NCBI RefSeq assembly: GCF_901000735.1
Contig: NC_081542.1
Span: 30,052,838 to 30,116,837 of the forward strand
Direction: 5' to 3'
DNA: 64,000 nucleotides
Source of the DNA: Corylus avellana
Lineage: Eukaryota > Streptophyta > Magnoliopsida > Fagales > Betulaceae
The notes beneath the pieces are model-generated. The model did not search any database. It was not told the DNA's origin and saw only the letters and a program-made list of their open reading frames with translations. The position numbers and the translations under genes are program-made. Positions 9,901 through 23,241 of this stretch are shown here, piece by piece (within the stretch, counting starts at the first letter, position 1; each line of letters starts with the position of its first letter).

Positions 9901-12900
9901 TGTTGGTACTGGTAAACTTGAAGGGGAAAGAGAGATCACTTTAGGCTTTGTTGATTTACTGTGTGATGATTTTATTGAAAAAGATCGAAGCCGCGGTATT
10001 TATTTTACTCAAGATTGGGTCTCTCTACCAAGTGTTCTGCCTGTGGCTTTAGGGGGTATTCACGTTTGGCATATGCCTACTCTAACCGAAATCTTTGGAG
10101 ATGATTCTGTAATACAATTTGGCGGAGGAACTTTAGGGGAAGCTCAGGACAAAATCTGCAGGGTCACAAAAGTTTTGACATATCAATTGAGGTATTGAAC
10201 CTCTGAAGCATATGCTTTTTCTTAGCATTTACTGAAATCATCTAAGAGTCCAACAATGAAATGGATCTTTCTCTAGGAGTTTTCTCTCTTCCTCTCATTT
10301 CTCCCTCTCATCGGCACATGCTCTCTAATGTTGGCATGGTCGGAGCCTTTGGTTTTGGTTGTCTATGATGGGTTTCTAGAGCTAGTTTTATGTAGAGGCC
10401 AATGCCTTTGAGCTCTCAGTAGTGTTCAGTTCTTCGTTTGGTTGAAAGGAGCCGAGGAGTTTCCTGAGCAATGTTGTTGGGTAAGCTGGGTGTTGTTTGT
10501 CTGTTGAACTCACTGGAGGAGTTGGTTCGAAGGACACATGTGACCAAGTTTTTCAAATCATCAAGGATGGAAACAAGGCATTCATTGCTCAGGAATACTC
10601 TAATAGGTCTGTCTGGTCTCTAGAGGTAGCAGAGTTTGGGAGTGGTGGTCCCAAAGGAGCGAGAAGGGAAGTGATAGAGCAGCTTCGCCGTTGAGATGAG
10701 GAAGGTGGTGTCTTTCTTTGGTTTACCTATTGGCAAAGCTAGCCGAATTTTTCCCTCATGCCAGCCCACTGGTGGTTTGCAGTCAACTGTTGTGGGTGGT
10801 TCTTCCTCAGTTTTAACAGGTAAGGAGATGATGAAAGGTGGTGGCAAAAAGACCTTCGCAAAGGTAGTGGAGTGACCTCCCATCGGCACCAGGTGCGATG
10901 GTGGAGTGAGCTCATACATTTGGCCACACTAGGCCATTGCCTTCGTACCTCAAGCTCAAAAGGAGGTTGCTCGAGGCAAGATTGCAGGCACGTCCACTCC
11001 CAACTTTCGTTCTGCAAAAGGAGACGAGATCATAGAAGGGGGATGGCTTGGTGGATTTCGTTGCAAACCTTCAAAAATGGAGAAGTTAGCTAGAGAAATT
11101 AAAGGGGAAGTGGATTGGGTTCTTGAGTTAGTAGATGAGGGCTTGACCTCTTTTGGGCCGAAAGGGTTTAATTATTTGAATCAGGTCGTTTTTGGTTTGG
11201 CAAAGCATTTGGAGAAGATCATACCCGTTTTCACTAAGAAAAGCCCATCTTCAAAGGTGAAAGCCATCTCACAAATAGAGGAAAACAAGGCCATCCTCTC
11301 CAGCAAGTGAAACATGTGTCTCACATTAAGGCCACCTTTAAGTGGGTTAGGCTCTCGAGAGCGGGGAGGCCTCTACTTCAAGTATAGACCAAGTGATGGA
11401 GTAGGCTTACCTGAAGGTGGTTTGCACTACTTAGAGCTCCGCCAAGCCTAGTGGTCCTCCAGTGGCCAAGGATGTTGAGGGAGTAGTGCAACAAGCTTTG
11501 GGGAATGTAAACATTGCGACTATGCCAAATGTTTTTCCCTCCATGGAAAAGCCTCTGGTGAAACAGTCGCAGCTCTTGGCTCTCTCTCTCCCCCCTCCCC
11601 CTTCACAATCTGTCGGTGAGAAGATTGAGTTGGATCCCCTACTTCCTAGGCTATCTAATTAGATGGGTCAGGTTTAAATTAATTGATATAGTCGTATACC
11701 CATGCTTCGACACAACCTGAACCTGACACACAAATACGAATTGTCGTATACCCTACTTTGAAGTATCTAAGTCTTTCGTAGGGAGATTCTTATAAGGCCA
11801 AGTCTATTTGGGACAATGTTATTGAGAAGAACGTTAGTTGGCTAGTTGGAAAAAAAAAATTGTACTTGTCCAAGAGTAGTAGGGTTAATTTAATTAAAAG
11901 CACCCTTTCCAATTTGCCAACGTTTTCATGCCTCTTTTCCCTATCTTTGCTAGTGTTGCAAACAGCATAAAGAAGTTATGAGATTTGACTTATCAAAAAA
12001 AAAAAAAAAATTGCAAGATTCCTTATGGGGTGGGCCAAGTAAAGAATTCAAAATTCACCTGGTAAGCTGGTCTAAGATTTCTTCTCCGATCACTAAGTAA
12101 AGATTGGGTTCCATAAATGTTGGTGTTCAATCGTGCTCTTTTGGGAAAATAACTATGGTGCTAAATGGAAGATCGTGGAGTTGTGAAGGATTATAAATAT
12201 GGCAGCTCATGAGGTAGGTGGTGTTCTAATGAGATTCTTGGGTCGTATGGGGTGGGATCATGGAAGAATATCAGAAGGGGTTGGGGGTGTTTTCTAGTCA
12301 TACCAAATTTAAGGTAGAAGATGGCTACAAGACTAGATTCCAACATGACCTGTGGTGTGAGGATCATGCAGAGTTCATACAAACAATCATTCAAACAGAG
12401 CTAAGAAACAAGACTGGAAAAAATGGCTGAATCAGATTTTCAGAACCATATTTTATGAAAACAAATTTGAAATTCCAAACAATAATATAAATTTTGAACC
12501 CTTCCAAGAAACCATATGGGTAGAAGTATCAATATAGGGCAGTGAAGATTATCAGATAAGATTGGAAAACCAGAAGCACTGCAATTCAAGATTTGTTAAA
12601 ATAAGATGGCAATCTCCAATTATAAACAACTACAATCAATCTTGGAACCCCTTTGCATTGTCGCAGAGTCCCCTATTTCTCATAGCAAGGAAAAGAAACA
12701 AAATAAAAAACCACTAAAGGTAGCTGTATCTTCGTTCTTACACTCTATCACTCAAGGTTGTAATGTTAATACCAATCTGAAATTTGTTAAAAGAAAAAAG
12801 AAGACAAAAACCTTGGTGCCAGACATGATAATTTATGGGGAAAGTTAAGAGGGAAATTACCATGTCTCTTTAAAACTTAAGAGAACATAACAACTGAAGT

Positions 12901-13322
12901 AATCAAATGCTAATAGATTAACAATGGTTAATCAACACAAAAGTTGACGTGCAAAATATTGCATCAGCTCCATAATTTCTAGTCTTAATTCATCCAAATT
13001 CAGGTTAAGTCTGCAAACACATACAACAGAATGCTGTCCATCCTTTAAATGGCTAAACATGTACATACAGTTCTAGTAGTCCTCTATTCCTCATCAGAAA
13101 GATGTAAACTAGTTTTGGACTAACCTTTGTACATTGTTCTCCTCACAATACTTTGCTGCTTCATTTTCTGGCAAGTCAGCCAGATTTCTCTCCAATGCAC
13201 AGCTGAAAGGAATAATCGGTTCACCGCCATGTTCCTGCACCCTGAGAATAAAAAGAATTAAGCGACTTTCACTCTTTTCAACAAAAGGACAACCTTGAAG
13301 ACAAATTAAGGGAATTACAAAT

Positions 13323-13368
<46 letters not shown>

Positions 13369-16300
13369 TTAGAAAAACATGAAGAAAAAGAAAGAGATGA
13401 ATCCACCTGTGGCTTTATGAGCAAAGGAAGATAAGCAGCATCGTATTCATTATAGAGAGAATATGATAAGTTGCTTTTGAGAATAGTAATTCCCCTGAAA
13501 TAGCTGGAAGTAATTGACATTTGAAAAAAAAAAAAGTAATAAAAGGACACCAAAAAGAAAGAAGGTTGAGCGTTGTTTGGCTAGCTAGAAGCGGTTGTAC
13601 TTGTCTAAAGGGGGTAGGGTCACCTCAATCAAGAGCAGTTTGTCTAACTTGCCAACCTACTTCTTCTTGTTGTTTCCTCTCCAGGCTAGCATTGCCAATC
13701 GAAATGAAAAGCTATAGCAGGATTTGCGTGGGGAGGGATGGGTGAAGAGGTCAGATTCCATCTAGTATGTTGGCCCAATGTATGTTCTCCGATCTCTAAG
13801 GGGGTTGGAGGTTTAGAACTTGCTCTTGTTCAACCGAGCCCTTCTAAGGAAATGGTTATGGCATATGCCTATGAGAGAGGCTCTTAGGAGAAAGGTAGTG
13901 GCTATTACATATGAAAGCCAGTGTAGTGGGTGGTGCACTAATGAAGTTTTGGGGTCATATGGGGTCAGTCTCAAGAAATTCATTAGGAGGTGGTAGAAGG
14001 ATTTTTCAAGAAGTTCTAGTTTCAAGGTTGGGGACGACTCCAAGATTAGTCTTTGGCACAATGGGTGGTAAGGCAGCGTTTCTGGAGTTGTATAGCATTT
14101 CGTACCTTAGGGATGCTTCCATGGTGGGCCATCTTCAGTTCTGTAATGGCTTTCCTCAGTGGAACGTTAACTTTGATAGAGCAGCTCATGACTAGGAGAT
14201 GGAATTCTTTTCCACGTTCTTCGATCAGTTGTATTCCATTAAGCTGGAATAGGATTCCAAGAAAGGTTTGTTTGATGAAAATTCATTCTAATGTCTTAAT
14301 CTAATCCCCCATGATAGCATCCCCTTCCTTGGAGGTGTATTTGAAAGAGCAAAGCCCCGTTGAGAGTAGCTTTCTTTACTTTGTCTACCACTTTAGATAA
14401 GATCCTCACAATGGACAACTTAAGAAAGCAGAATATCATTATAGTAGATTGGTGTTGCATGTGTAAGATGAGTGGAGAAACCACTGAACACCTCTTGCTC
14501 CATTACTTGATAGCTAGTGCCTTATGGTACTCTATTTTTGGTCTTTTGGCTTAGTGTGGGTCATGCCTCATCGGCCGAGAGACCTTCCTTGCTTGTTGGA
14601 GAAAAAAGATTGGTAATTCTCAAAGTGAAGCGTTGTGGAAGATGACCCCACTATGTTTGATGTGGTGCATATGGAAGAAAGAAATGATCAAAGCTTTGAA
14701 GACAGCGAGAGGACATTGGCAAAGCTAAAGGCCTTATTTTTTTTTTATAAGTGCTAAAGGCCTTATTTTTTTTCATACCATTTTTAGTGGATAGTTGCTA
14801 ATGATTGTTTGCATGTTTCTAGCTTTCATGATTTTTTATTTTTATTTCTTTTCTTTTTCTGTTTAGGGGTTTCTTTGTATATCCTCTGTGTTAGTGGACT
14901 TAGGTTGGCCTTTGTTTTTTAAAGGCCTTCTCCAGAAATTTCTAAGAGTCGGAATTCTTATGTCTCTTAAGTTGCAGTAAGCTAAGTGAAGTTAAAATGG
15001 ACAGCAGAGGAATTTGCTGAAAGGTGCTTTGGTTTGTCTTGACAACTAACTCCACAACCATGCATTCTTGTTGCTTGACAATTTTTTTCAATAGTTTATA
15101 CACCATATAATAACATACTTCCCTGCTTCAAACTCGATGAAAGAAAGACTGCTAGCAAGGTAGACAGTTCGCCTATGACTATAGCATATTAGAGTTTGAA
15201 GGCTTAATATTAAATTGAGAGTCAATGAAGAGGACCTCATTTTAGAGCATTTGGGTGCAACAAGGAAGGAGAATTATGATGAAGAGAAGCGAAAGAATCT
15301 TGTAGAAAATTAGTCTCCCTCTCTCTCTTCACATTCTTGATGGAGAAGCTCCAATATTAAAAGCAAAACAGAAAGTAATAGAAGATGACAAATCAGCAGC
15401 TGATCACCCTACAAAGGAGCCTAAAGTACTGGCCCAGCAACTTGAAGAGTTCTATTGATCAGAAATTCACTTTCTAACACTGTATTCTCTAACATCTAGC
15501 ATGCAATTGAACAGATGAGAACTCTGTATATTATAGACTGATAGCTGTAGCGTAAAAATGTTTAATAGGCAAAAAGCTCAAGTTTGAATGACTTTTTGAC
15601 CACCCGGTCTGCCCAACATTTAGAACAATAATGTTCGATCAAAAGATGTAATTGAGTACCTTACTAAACCATCTTTGCAATGGGATGATCCAAACATGTT
15701 TCCAAAGATTGTTAATTATGTTACCAAAAAAGCAGTACCACAGCAGCCATACATTGTACTTATGTTTTTTGGTGAGAACATATGTACTAGTTATTGATGA
15801 AATCATGAAAATAGATGCAAACAGGCAGGAATCAATAGTGAGAGCAAGAGAGGACCATAAAAGAAATAAGCTTAAGAGACTCAAGATAATAGTTTTAAGA
15901 AAAAAAGAGGACATACCAAGCATGAATCTTGGGCAAAAATTTGTTCTTTTTTCTTTGGTAATCTTTCTCATTCATATTAACCTGTAGAGAAAATAGGATA
16001 CCATTATGATCACATTCTTTATTTGTTTATTTGATAGGTAAACACAATCACACCTCAGACTGATTCAATCCAGTGACCACACTCTCCACCCTTTATTGAT
16101 GATCATTTCAATTCATATGACTATGAAACATAGATTTAGCTGACTTCAATCCTAAGATATCATAAACAAAAATATCTATCTATCAAATAATAAAACTAAG
16201 CAAATAAAACATGCTTTTCCTTTTTAAATGGTCATCTGATAAGAGAGATGCTACAAAGACAACTTTACAATGATTTTCACTTCAAAAACCTACATTATCC

Positions 16301-19300
16301 TCGAAACTTCTATGATTTCTCTCCCTCCAAAGACACCACAAAAGGCAAGGAGACATCATCTTCTGCACAGTAACAATGAGAGTGCTACCATAAGTCCACC
16401 AACAAGCAAACAAGTCAACTACTCGTCTACGCAAAGACGCATTGCTAGCAACCCTCGAAGGAGCCTGTTCAACTCGCACCACAACATCGACGCCAACGAG
16501 AGCTCGCTACGGGTCCACCATGGAGCCACCAAGTTGGGGGGAGCACGAACCAGCAAGACCCACATAGAGTTAATACAGCCCTCTTCCACAACTGGGGGCC
16601 TCATAATCCTTTACATGAAAGGCATATTTCATGGCAAGAGGGGCCTTTTTCTCTTTTATCTAAAAGGTGGATTGTGTCTTTAGAAGTAGGTCATTCAGAA
16701 GGAATTAAAAATGCAGGTTGGGCGTTCACATCAGCCTACTTTACAACATTAAACTCTCCTAGCCCAATAGAACTTAATCCCTCATCCACTAAGACAAGCA
16801 CTCGATCCACTTCCACTTTTAAAAACTCCAGCTGACTTCTCATAAATCGTAGATTCCTACTAACACACACAACTTAACTCCTTCGTACAACCTCATTACC
16901 TGAGACGAGCACTCAATCCACATTCTCCTTTAAAAACTCCAGATGACTTCTCATAAATCGTAGATTCCCACTAACACACACAACTTAACTCCTTCGTACA
17001 ACCTCATTACCTGCTGCAACACAAAAACAGGGGCAAAACAAGTCTGCAACACCTTCACCACTTCAAGCAACAATGTTTTGAGCCCTCCTAATACCTTGTG
17101 CCGTAAGAAGGGTCGTGTCAAGTCTATCTACTGACGCCGTAGAACAACTCAACAACTGCATTGCCCTACCTAACACCTTCGCATATGTCCTACCACCACC
17201 TGTCATTAGCGCCTTACTCGTAGAGACAGATGAAAAGCCACCTACACCAATAGCCTGTGAGCCACCATTGGGTTGACTAGAAACACTCCCCTACTCCCAA
17301 CGCCATGAGAGGGTTCCCAGTTCCACGACAAAATTTCTCCACCCTCCCCCTCCCCTCTCGTCCCTCCGCACTCTACGACCACCACCCTTGTACACCTCTA
17401 CCACCAAATATCGACCAGACCTATTGGAGCATCTTTGGGCTATAAGAGCTTTACTCCCATCGCTAGACGTTTTAAAGAACTCGGTCACCTCTACATTTCA
17501 AACCAACTACTCCACCGTGGACGACAACCAAGCAACACTCACTTTTTTTTTTTTTTTTTGATAAGTGACAACCAAGCAACACTCACCTTACCTAGGGCTG
17601 TGCAGATCGGCCGCCTGCCGCCCACTGGCCGCATACCGTCTGTCACCTCACCGACGCCGACTCGCCACCGACAATTGGCAGCCGGTAGACGGCAAGAAAT
17701 CTCCCTACCGACATCAAGTTGATCGGTAGGCGAGATACTATTGTTGGAATCGGTTTTTGAACCGAACCGAACCGAACCGCATCTGTTGTAATTTTTAAGT
17801 ATAAATATATAATAAAAAATAACACAGTTTTGTGTCAAACAAACGATTCTAGATCTCTTATGAAAAACAAAAAAAAAAAACCTAACGTAATTGAAAACAC
17901 AAAAAATAAAACCCTAACTTAACTAGAAAAGGGTGAAACCCACTTTCTTTCGTCATTGCCATTGCCGTTCAAAAAATGCAGTAAGGCCTCTTGCAGTTGC
18001 CGACATTCTCTCTGGCTCCAAAACTCACGTTCTCTAGTCTCTCTGTCCAAGTGAGTTTAAAATAGTCACACTTATTTGTGTTTATGTTTTTGGTCTTTAT
18101 TTATTTATTTATTTTTGCATCTGCACACGTTTTCTTAAAGTGTATGTCTTATCTTACTTCTTTTTTCTTTTTCTTTTTCTTTTTCTTTTTTTTTCTCTAA
18201 GGACAAGTTAGAGCATGTGTGTCAGACTTCTACTTTTACTTCTAAGGATGTGCGTGTTTTGTGCATTAGTAGTGTATTAGTGATCGCATGCGTGTGCTTT
18301 GTGCATTATTAGCACTGCTTTTTTTGTTCTATGAAAGATAATGTAAAAACTAGTGTCTTTTATTTGGTAACGGACAAAAGATTTAAACTTGACGTTACTG
18401 TAGTACTGGAATGGATGTAAAGTTGGTTTTTGAAGCATTGAGCCAAGCGCTTGGTTGGAAATGGCAGGGAGTTGTTTTATGTTTGGGTTACAAAATTCTT
18501 GTATTTCTCTTTAGATTGGGGTGAGAGCAAGAGAGATAGAGAGGGTTCTTTCGGTTTTTTTATTTTTTTTTATTTATGCAAGTGAGACTGTGAGAGGAAG
18601 AAGGCGGTGAGAAGAAAGTTAATAAAATGGGAAGGTGATAAAGTAAATAAAATGGAGGGGGAGAGTAAATGTGAGTTGGCTTTAAGAGAAGATAACCCAA
18701 ACAACTCCCTGCAATTGCATGCCTCTTTTCTGCCAAGCGCTTAGCTAAATGCTTCAACCTTCAAACATCAGCTTCACGTCAAATTTGCTACAGTAATTGG
18801 CCAAGTTTAAATTTGATGTCCGTTGTCAAATTGAATTTATTTATTCTTATAAAAAAATCAATGTTAAATGTTGATGAATTTATTTATTCTTATAAAAGAA
18901 TCAATGTTAAAAATTTATTAATTTTTAGTTCTTAATCAATTAAAGATGGATTCACCTCAAATGACAAATTTATTAGGTAGTGCTCCTTGTCATCCATCTT
19001 TGCCTATGGACACTCCAATGACTCCCATAAAAATTGAAGATGTAGAAATATTTGGTGCTAGTTCTATGCCAATTGATGGTCGTCGTCGTGGTGGACGACC
19101 ACCACTCCCTAGGAAAAAAAGAAATGTGACAAACAAATCTGCAACATGGGACCATTTCACTATGGATAAAAGTACTCCCAATAATGATCCAGTAGCACAT
19201 TGCAATTACTGTGGAGCTTCCTATAAATGTCATCCAAAAAACAATGGCACATCATCCATGTTGTATCATGTGAGCTCATGCCAAAAGTACAAGAGCCTAA

Positions 19301-22300
19301 AGGCTAAGCAAGATAGGTCTCAATCTAAATTCACTTTTGGGGCCAAGCAAGATGGTACTGGTAACAACCTCATAATTGCCAATTATTCTGAGAAGGTTAT
19401 TAGGGAAAGACTTTGCGAAATGATTATTGTTGATGAAATGCCGTTTGTGACGGTGGAAGGAAAGGGATTTCAAAAGTTTGTCAAGGCTCTTGAGCCTTGA
19501 TTTAATGTTCCTTCTCGCTATACAGTGATGAAGGATTGTCTCAAGCTATATATAATGGATAAAAACACAATGAAGAATACATTTTTGATAACTGGTCAAA
19601 GAGTTTGCTTGACAACTGACACGTGGACTTCAATTCAAAATATGAATTATATGTGTCACTGGACATTTCATTGATCCTAATTGGACATATCATAAAAGAA
19701 TATTAGCATTTCGTCGAGTGTCGGATCATAAGGGGCAAACAATTGCGAAAGAATTAGAAGAGTGTTTGGTAGAATGGGGAATTCATAGGATGCTGACAAT
19801 ATCAGTTGACAATGCAAGTGCTAATGAAACTGCAATTGATTGGTTTAAAAAAAAAAAAAAAAAAAACTACATCCAATAAGGAAGTTGTTTGTCGTCACGA
19901 GTTTATTCATGTGAGATGTTCTGCACATATTCTTAATATACTTGTGCATGAGGGGTTGAAGAATGTTGACGATTCAATCATAAAGATCCAAAATATGGAG
20001 AAGTATGTGAAGTCTTCTCCCCAAAGATTGGCTCTCTTTAAGTCTTGTGTGGAAAGAAAAAGCGTCGAGTGTAATGTTTCATTGAAACTTGATGTTTCCA
20101 CTAGATGGAACTCTACTTATATCATGTCGGAGGTGGCAGAAAAGTACCTAAGGGCCTTTGAACTTATGCTAAATGAAGATGGGCATTTTATGAACTATTT
20201 GTATGACGATGGCGTACGAAAAAAGGGGTTGGGAACTCTGACGGATGATGATTGGCACAATATCCGTCAATTTATTAAGTTCTTACGAGTATTTTATGAT
20301 ATCACAATGAAAATATCTAGTTCTATGTATTCAACTTCCAACTTATTTTTCAACATATTATGTTCTGTTCATTCATATTTGACAAAGTATTGTGAAAGTA
20401 ACGATCCTTTGTTGAGTACAATGGCGAACAAAATGAAAGAAAAATATGATAAATATTGGGAAGATGTCGAGAAGATTAACCCATTGTTGTTTGTGGCTTC
20501 TTTGATTGATCCACGTTACAAGATGATTGCTTTGGAATATTGGTTTCAGCTTAGTTTTGGGGTTGAGAAAGCAAAATGAATGGACACTCAACTAAAATGG
20601 GTATTGGGTCGGTTATACGACCACTATTCTAATGGTTATAAAAATGTTGGAAGTGGGTCTATATTGTCAAATGATGAAGATGTGAGAAGTGGTACAACAT
20701 CAGTGGGTAGTTCTAAGTCTAAAACTACTTTCATACAGAATTTTCATTCAATTCGGGCATCTCAAAATTCGATGCAATGTAAGACAGAGATAGAACAATA
20801 TTTTTTGGAGGATGTTGAGACGCTAAGTGAAAACTTTGATATTTTAATGTGGTGGAAGGTAAATTCAACAAAGTTTCCAATCCTTGCTGAGATAGCCCGA
20901 GATGTATTGGCAATTCCAATTACCACAGTTGCTTCTAAGTCAGCATTTAGCACTGGAAGTCGCATGATAGATCATTTTTGAAGTTCTTTGGCTGCGAAAA
21001 CAATGGAGGCCCTTGTATGTACTCAAAATTGGTTGACATCTCCCATTAGTGCACATGAGTCATACTTGTCTAATGTTGAAGATGAAGAAAGCTATAAGCT
21101 TGAGTTAGGTAATACTAGCAAAATAAATTTCATTATTTTGTAACTATTCAACTTATTCGTTGTTTTGATTTTACTAATTCTATCAAATTTTTATTGTGGT
21201 AGAATATATGTCCAATTCCATCACATTTGATGTGGAGTAAGGCTTCAAGGATGGACTGTAATGAATGGTGTTTCTTTGGTCGAAGGAATCAAATGATGCT
21301 ATTTACTATTTAGTTTTTTTTTTTTTTAAATTCTAAGTTGGGTTGTGAATTAATAATTTGCACTTTATTTAATTGTTTTAGTAAAGTATGATATCAACAC
21401 TAAAGTATTTTGTGATTTGTGAAGTATGGATAATAAGGTTAAGTTTAATTGTTGTTGTGTTATTTCAAATGTATTTGTGATTTTCTTTAAGTGATGTGTT
21501 TGTGACTTGAAGTTTAAATTTTTTTTGAAGTGATGTATAAGTGATTGTGTCAAAAAACCCAGATAAGTATTTTTTTTAAGTGATGTACAAGTGATTCCCA
21601 TTTGTTTATTACGCATTAGTTGGAGTACAATATAAACCTGGACACCTTTTTCATGAGTTATATTTCTTTTTTCTCTTTTATATTTTATTCAAATATTTGT
21701 TTTATTATGTACACTTTTTGATTATGGTCACCTGCTGGCAGCTGCACACTTTTTCTTGGGCATGCCGCACGTCTTATCTTTCTTTCTTCTCTCTCTCTCA
21801 TCTGCTCTTTCCAGACTTCCAGTTTACAAGCAAGAATGGTTATGCTCCAAGCAAGAACGGCTCTTCCTTCTAGTTTATCAGCAAGAATCTTGCTTGTCCT
21901 TGACTCCTTGTTTGCGATTTGAAGAAACACAGAATGGTTCTTCAAGAACCAGCTTTCTACTTTGCGAAAATTGCGATCTGCCAACCCGTGAAGCAGCGAC
22001 GCCAAACAGATCAACCATACCCCTCCACCCCACGAAGCTCTCTCTCTCTCTAACAGGTTACTGACCGTTACCGTCACTAAATAATCAGTGACGGTAATGG
22101 TCGAAATTAAATTTGTCGAGATGAAGTCGATGAAATTACCGACTTCACCAACAAATTCAGGATGGTAGGCGGAAAACCCCCTACCGTCCCCGATTCCCCC
22201 GATACCCACCCCTAACCTTACCCAACAACACTACACGGGAAAATTGTTGGCTTCTTTCAACCAGCCGAAGCAAAAACCACCCTTTTGCTACAGAGAGCTC

Positions 22301-23210
22301 AAAGGTTTTGGTCTAAAAAAACCAGCTCCAGAACCCCATAGCAAGCAGCCGCACCAAAAACTACACCCACTCCACCATCAAAGAACAAATCAGACAATTA
22401 AGAAAGATTATTATCATTATGAAGAGAAAACTCACCAAGTAAACAACAGGCTTTGCAGTAAGCAATTGAAAAGTATTTAGTATCTCAATATCAGCAGCTT
22501 TCCAGTCCCCAAGACGGACATCTTTTCCATCCTCAAGCCATGCTTTGACCTGCAGAAAAGCCCCCATATTTGTGACAATCTCCATATATAAAAAATCATG
22601 ATTATATAATGCCAACCATGTGTAAATGAACTCCGAGAATTCAAGCTTGCTTGATTTATACAAAAATTGAAGCATGTAGAAAACCTTAAAGAGTATTATG
22701 CATAAAAGACTTAACAAAGATCCACTCAAAGATCAAATTTCATGCTTTAACAAAAAGCTTTACCAACTATTTCTTCTAGACTGTGGGAAGGCCCCAAAAA
22801 AATTGCATTATAACACCCTCTCAAGCACTAGCGGTTCATTTAATGTTCTTATTCCATAGCCTAAAGTAATAAAGAACTTGAAAGAAGTCTCCCTTGATCA
22901 CAACCCACTTTTCTTGCCTTATTTGAACATATTACATTCATGTCTACATATTATAACCATAAGCTTTTTAAAAAAAAGTGAAGCGATTACATCTTATATA
23001 AATGCTAACAAAGAGACAGATATATAAATGCATTTGTACACATTGATTAAAAGTGAGTCTACTCTACAATAATCCTTAAACAAAGACATATATATATATA
23101 TATATAATCTCCAAAGAAGCAATAAACAGAAAAGGATGACAGCAACCAATAAGACTTAACAAAACCCTGAGTGGTATCGAAAACATAAGTAGCTACTACA
23201 TTTTTACCTC

Positions 23211-23241
<31 letters not shown>

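Larger units (their letters stand above)
17593..22214 (+). mobile_element. hAT transposon with 8-bp target duplication, in OLA1 intron 6
   Basis: The element starts TAGGGCTGTG and ends CACCCCTA. The 8-bp direct repeat ACCTTACC lies immediately outside both ends (17585-17592 and 22215-22222), the exact target duplication expected of hAT elements. The transposase region at 18946-21115 is on the plus strand. The terminal repeats beyond the first bases are diverged. The copy carries a nested MITE (18368-18828) and a decayed transposase, so it is no longer autonomous, although the intact target duplication shows it was never excised. Confidence 0.95.

Noticed and set aside
9638..10198. A functional Rubisco large subunit gene
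   Set aside because: Only the middle of the protein is present, with a deletion and replacements, inside an intron of a nuclear gene on the opposite strand.
16270..16683. Plus-strand 137-codon frame
   Set aside because: It is antisense to the LINE C zf-RVT tail, which explains the sequence.
21685..22209. Minus-strand 174-codon frame overlapping the hAT right end
   Set aside because: It crosses the noncoding right end of the transposon and has no recognisable domain.
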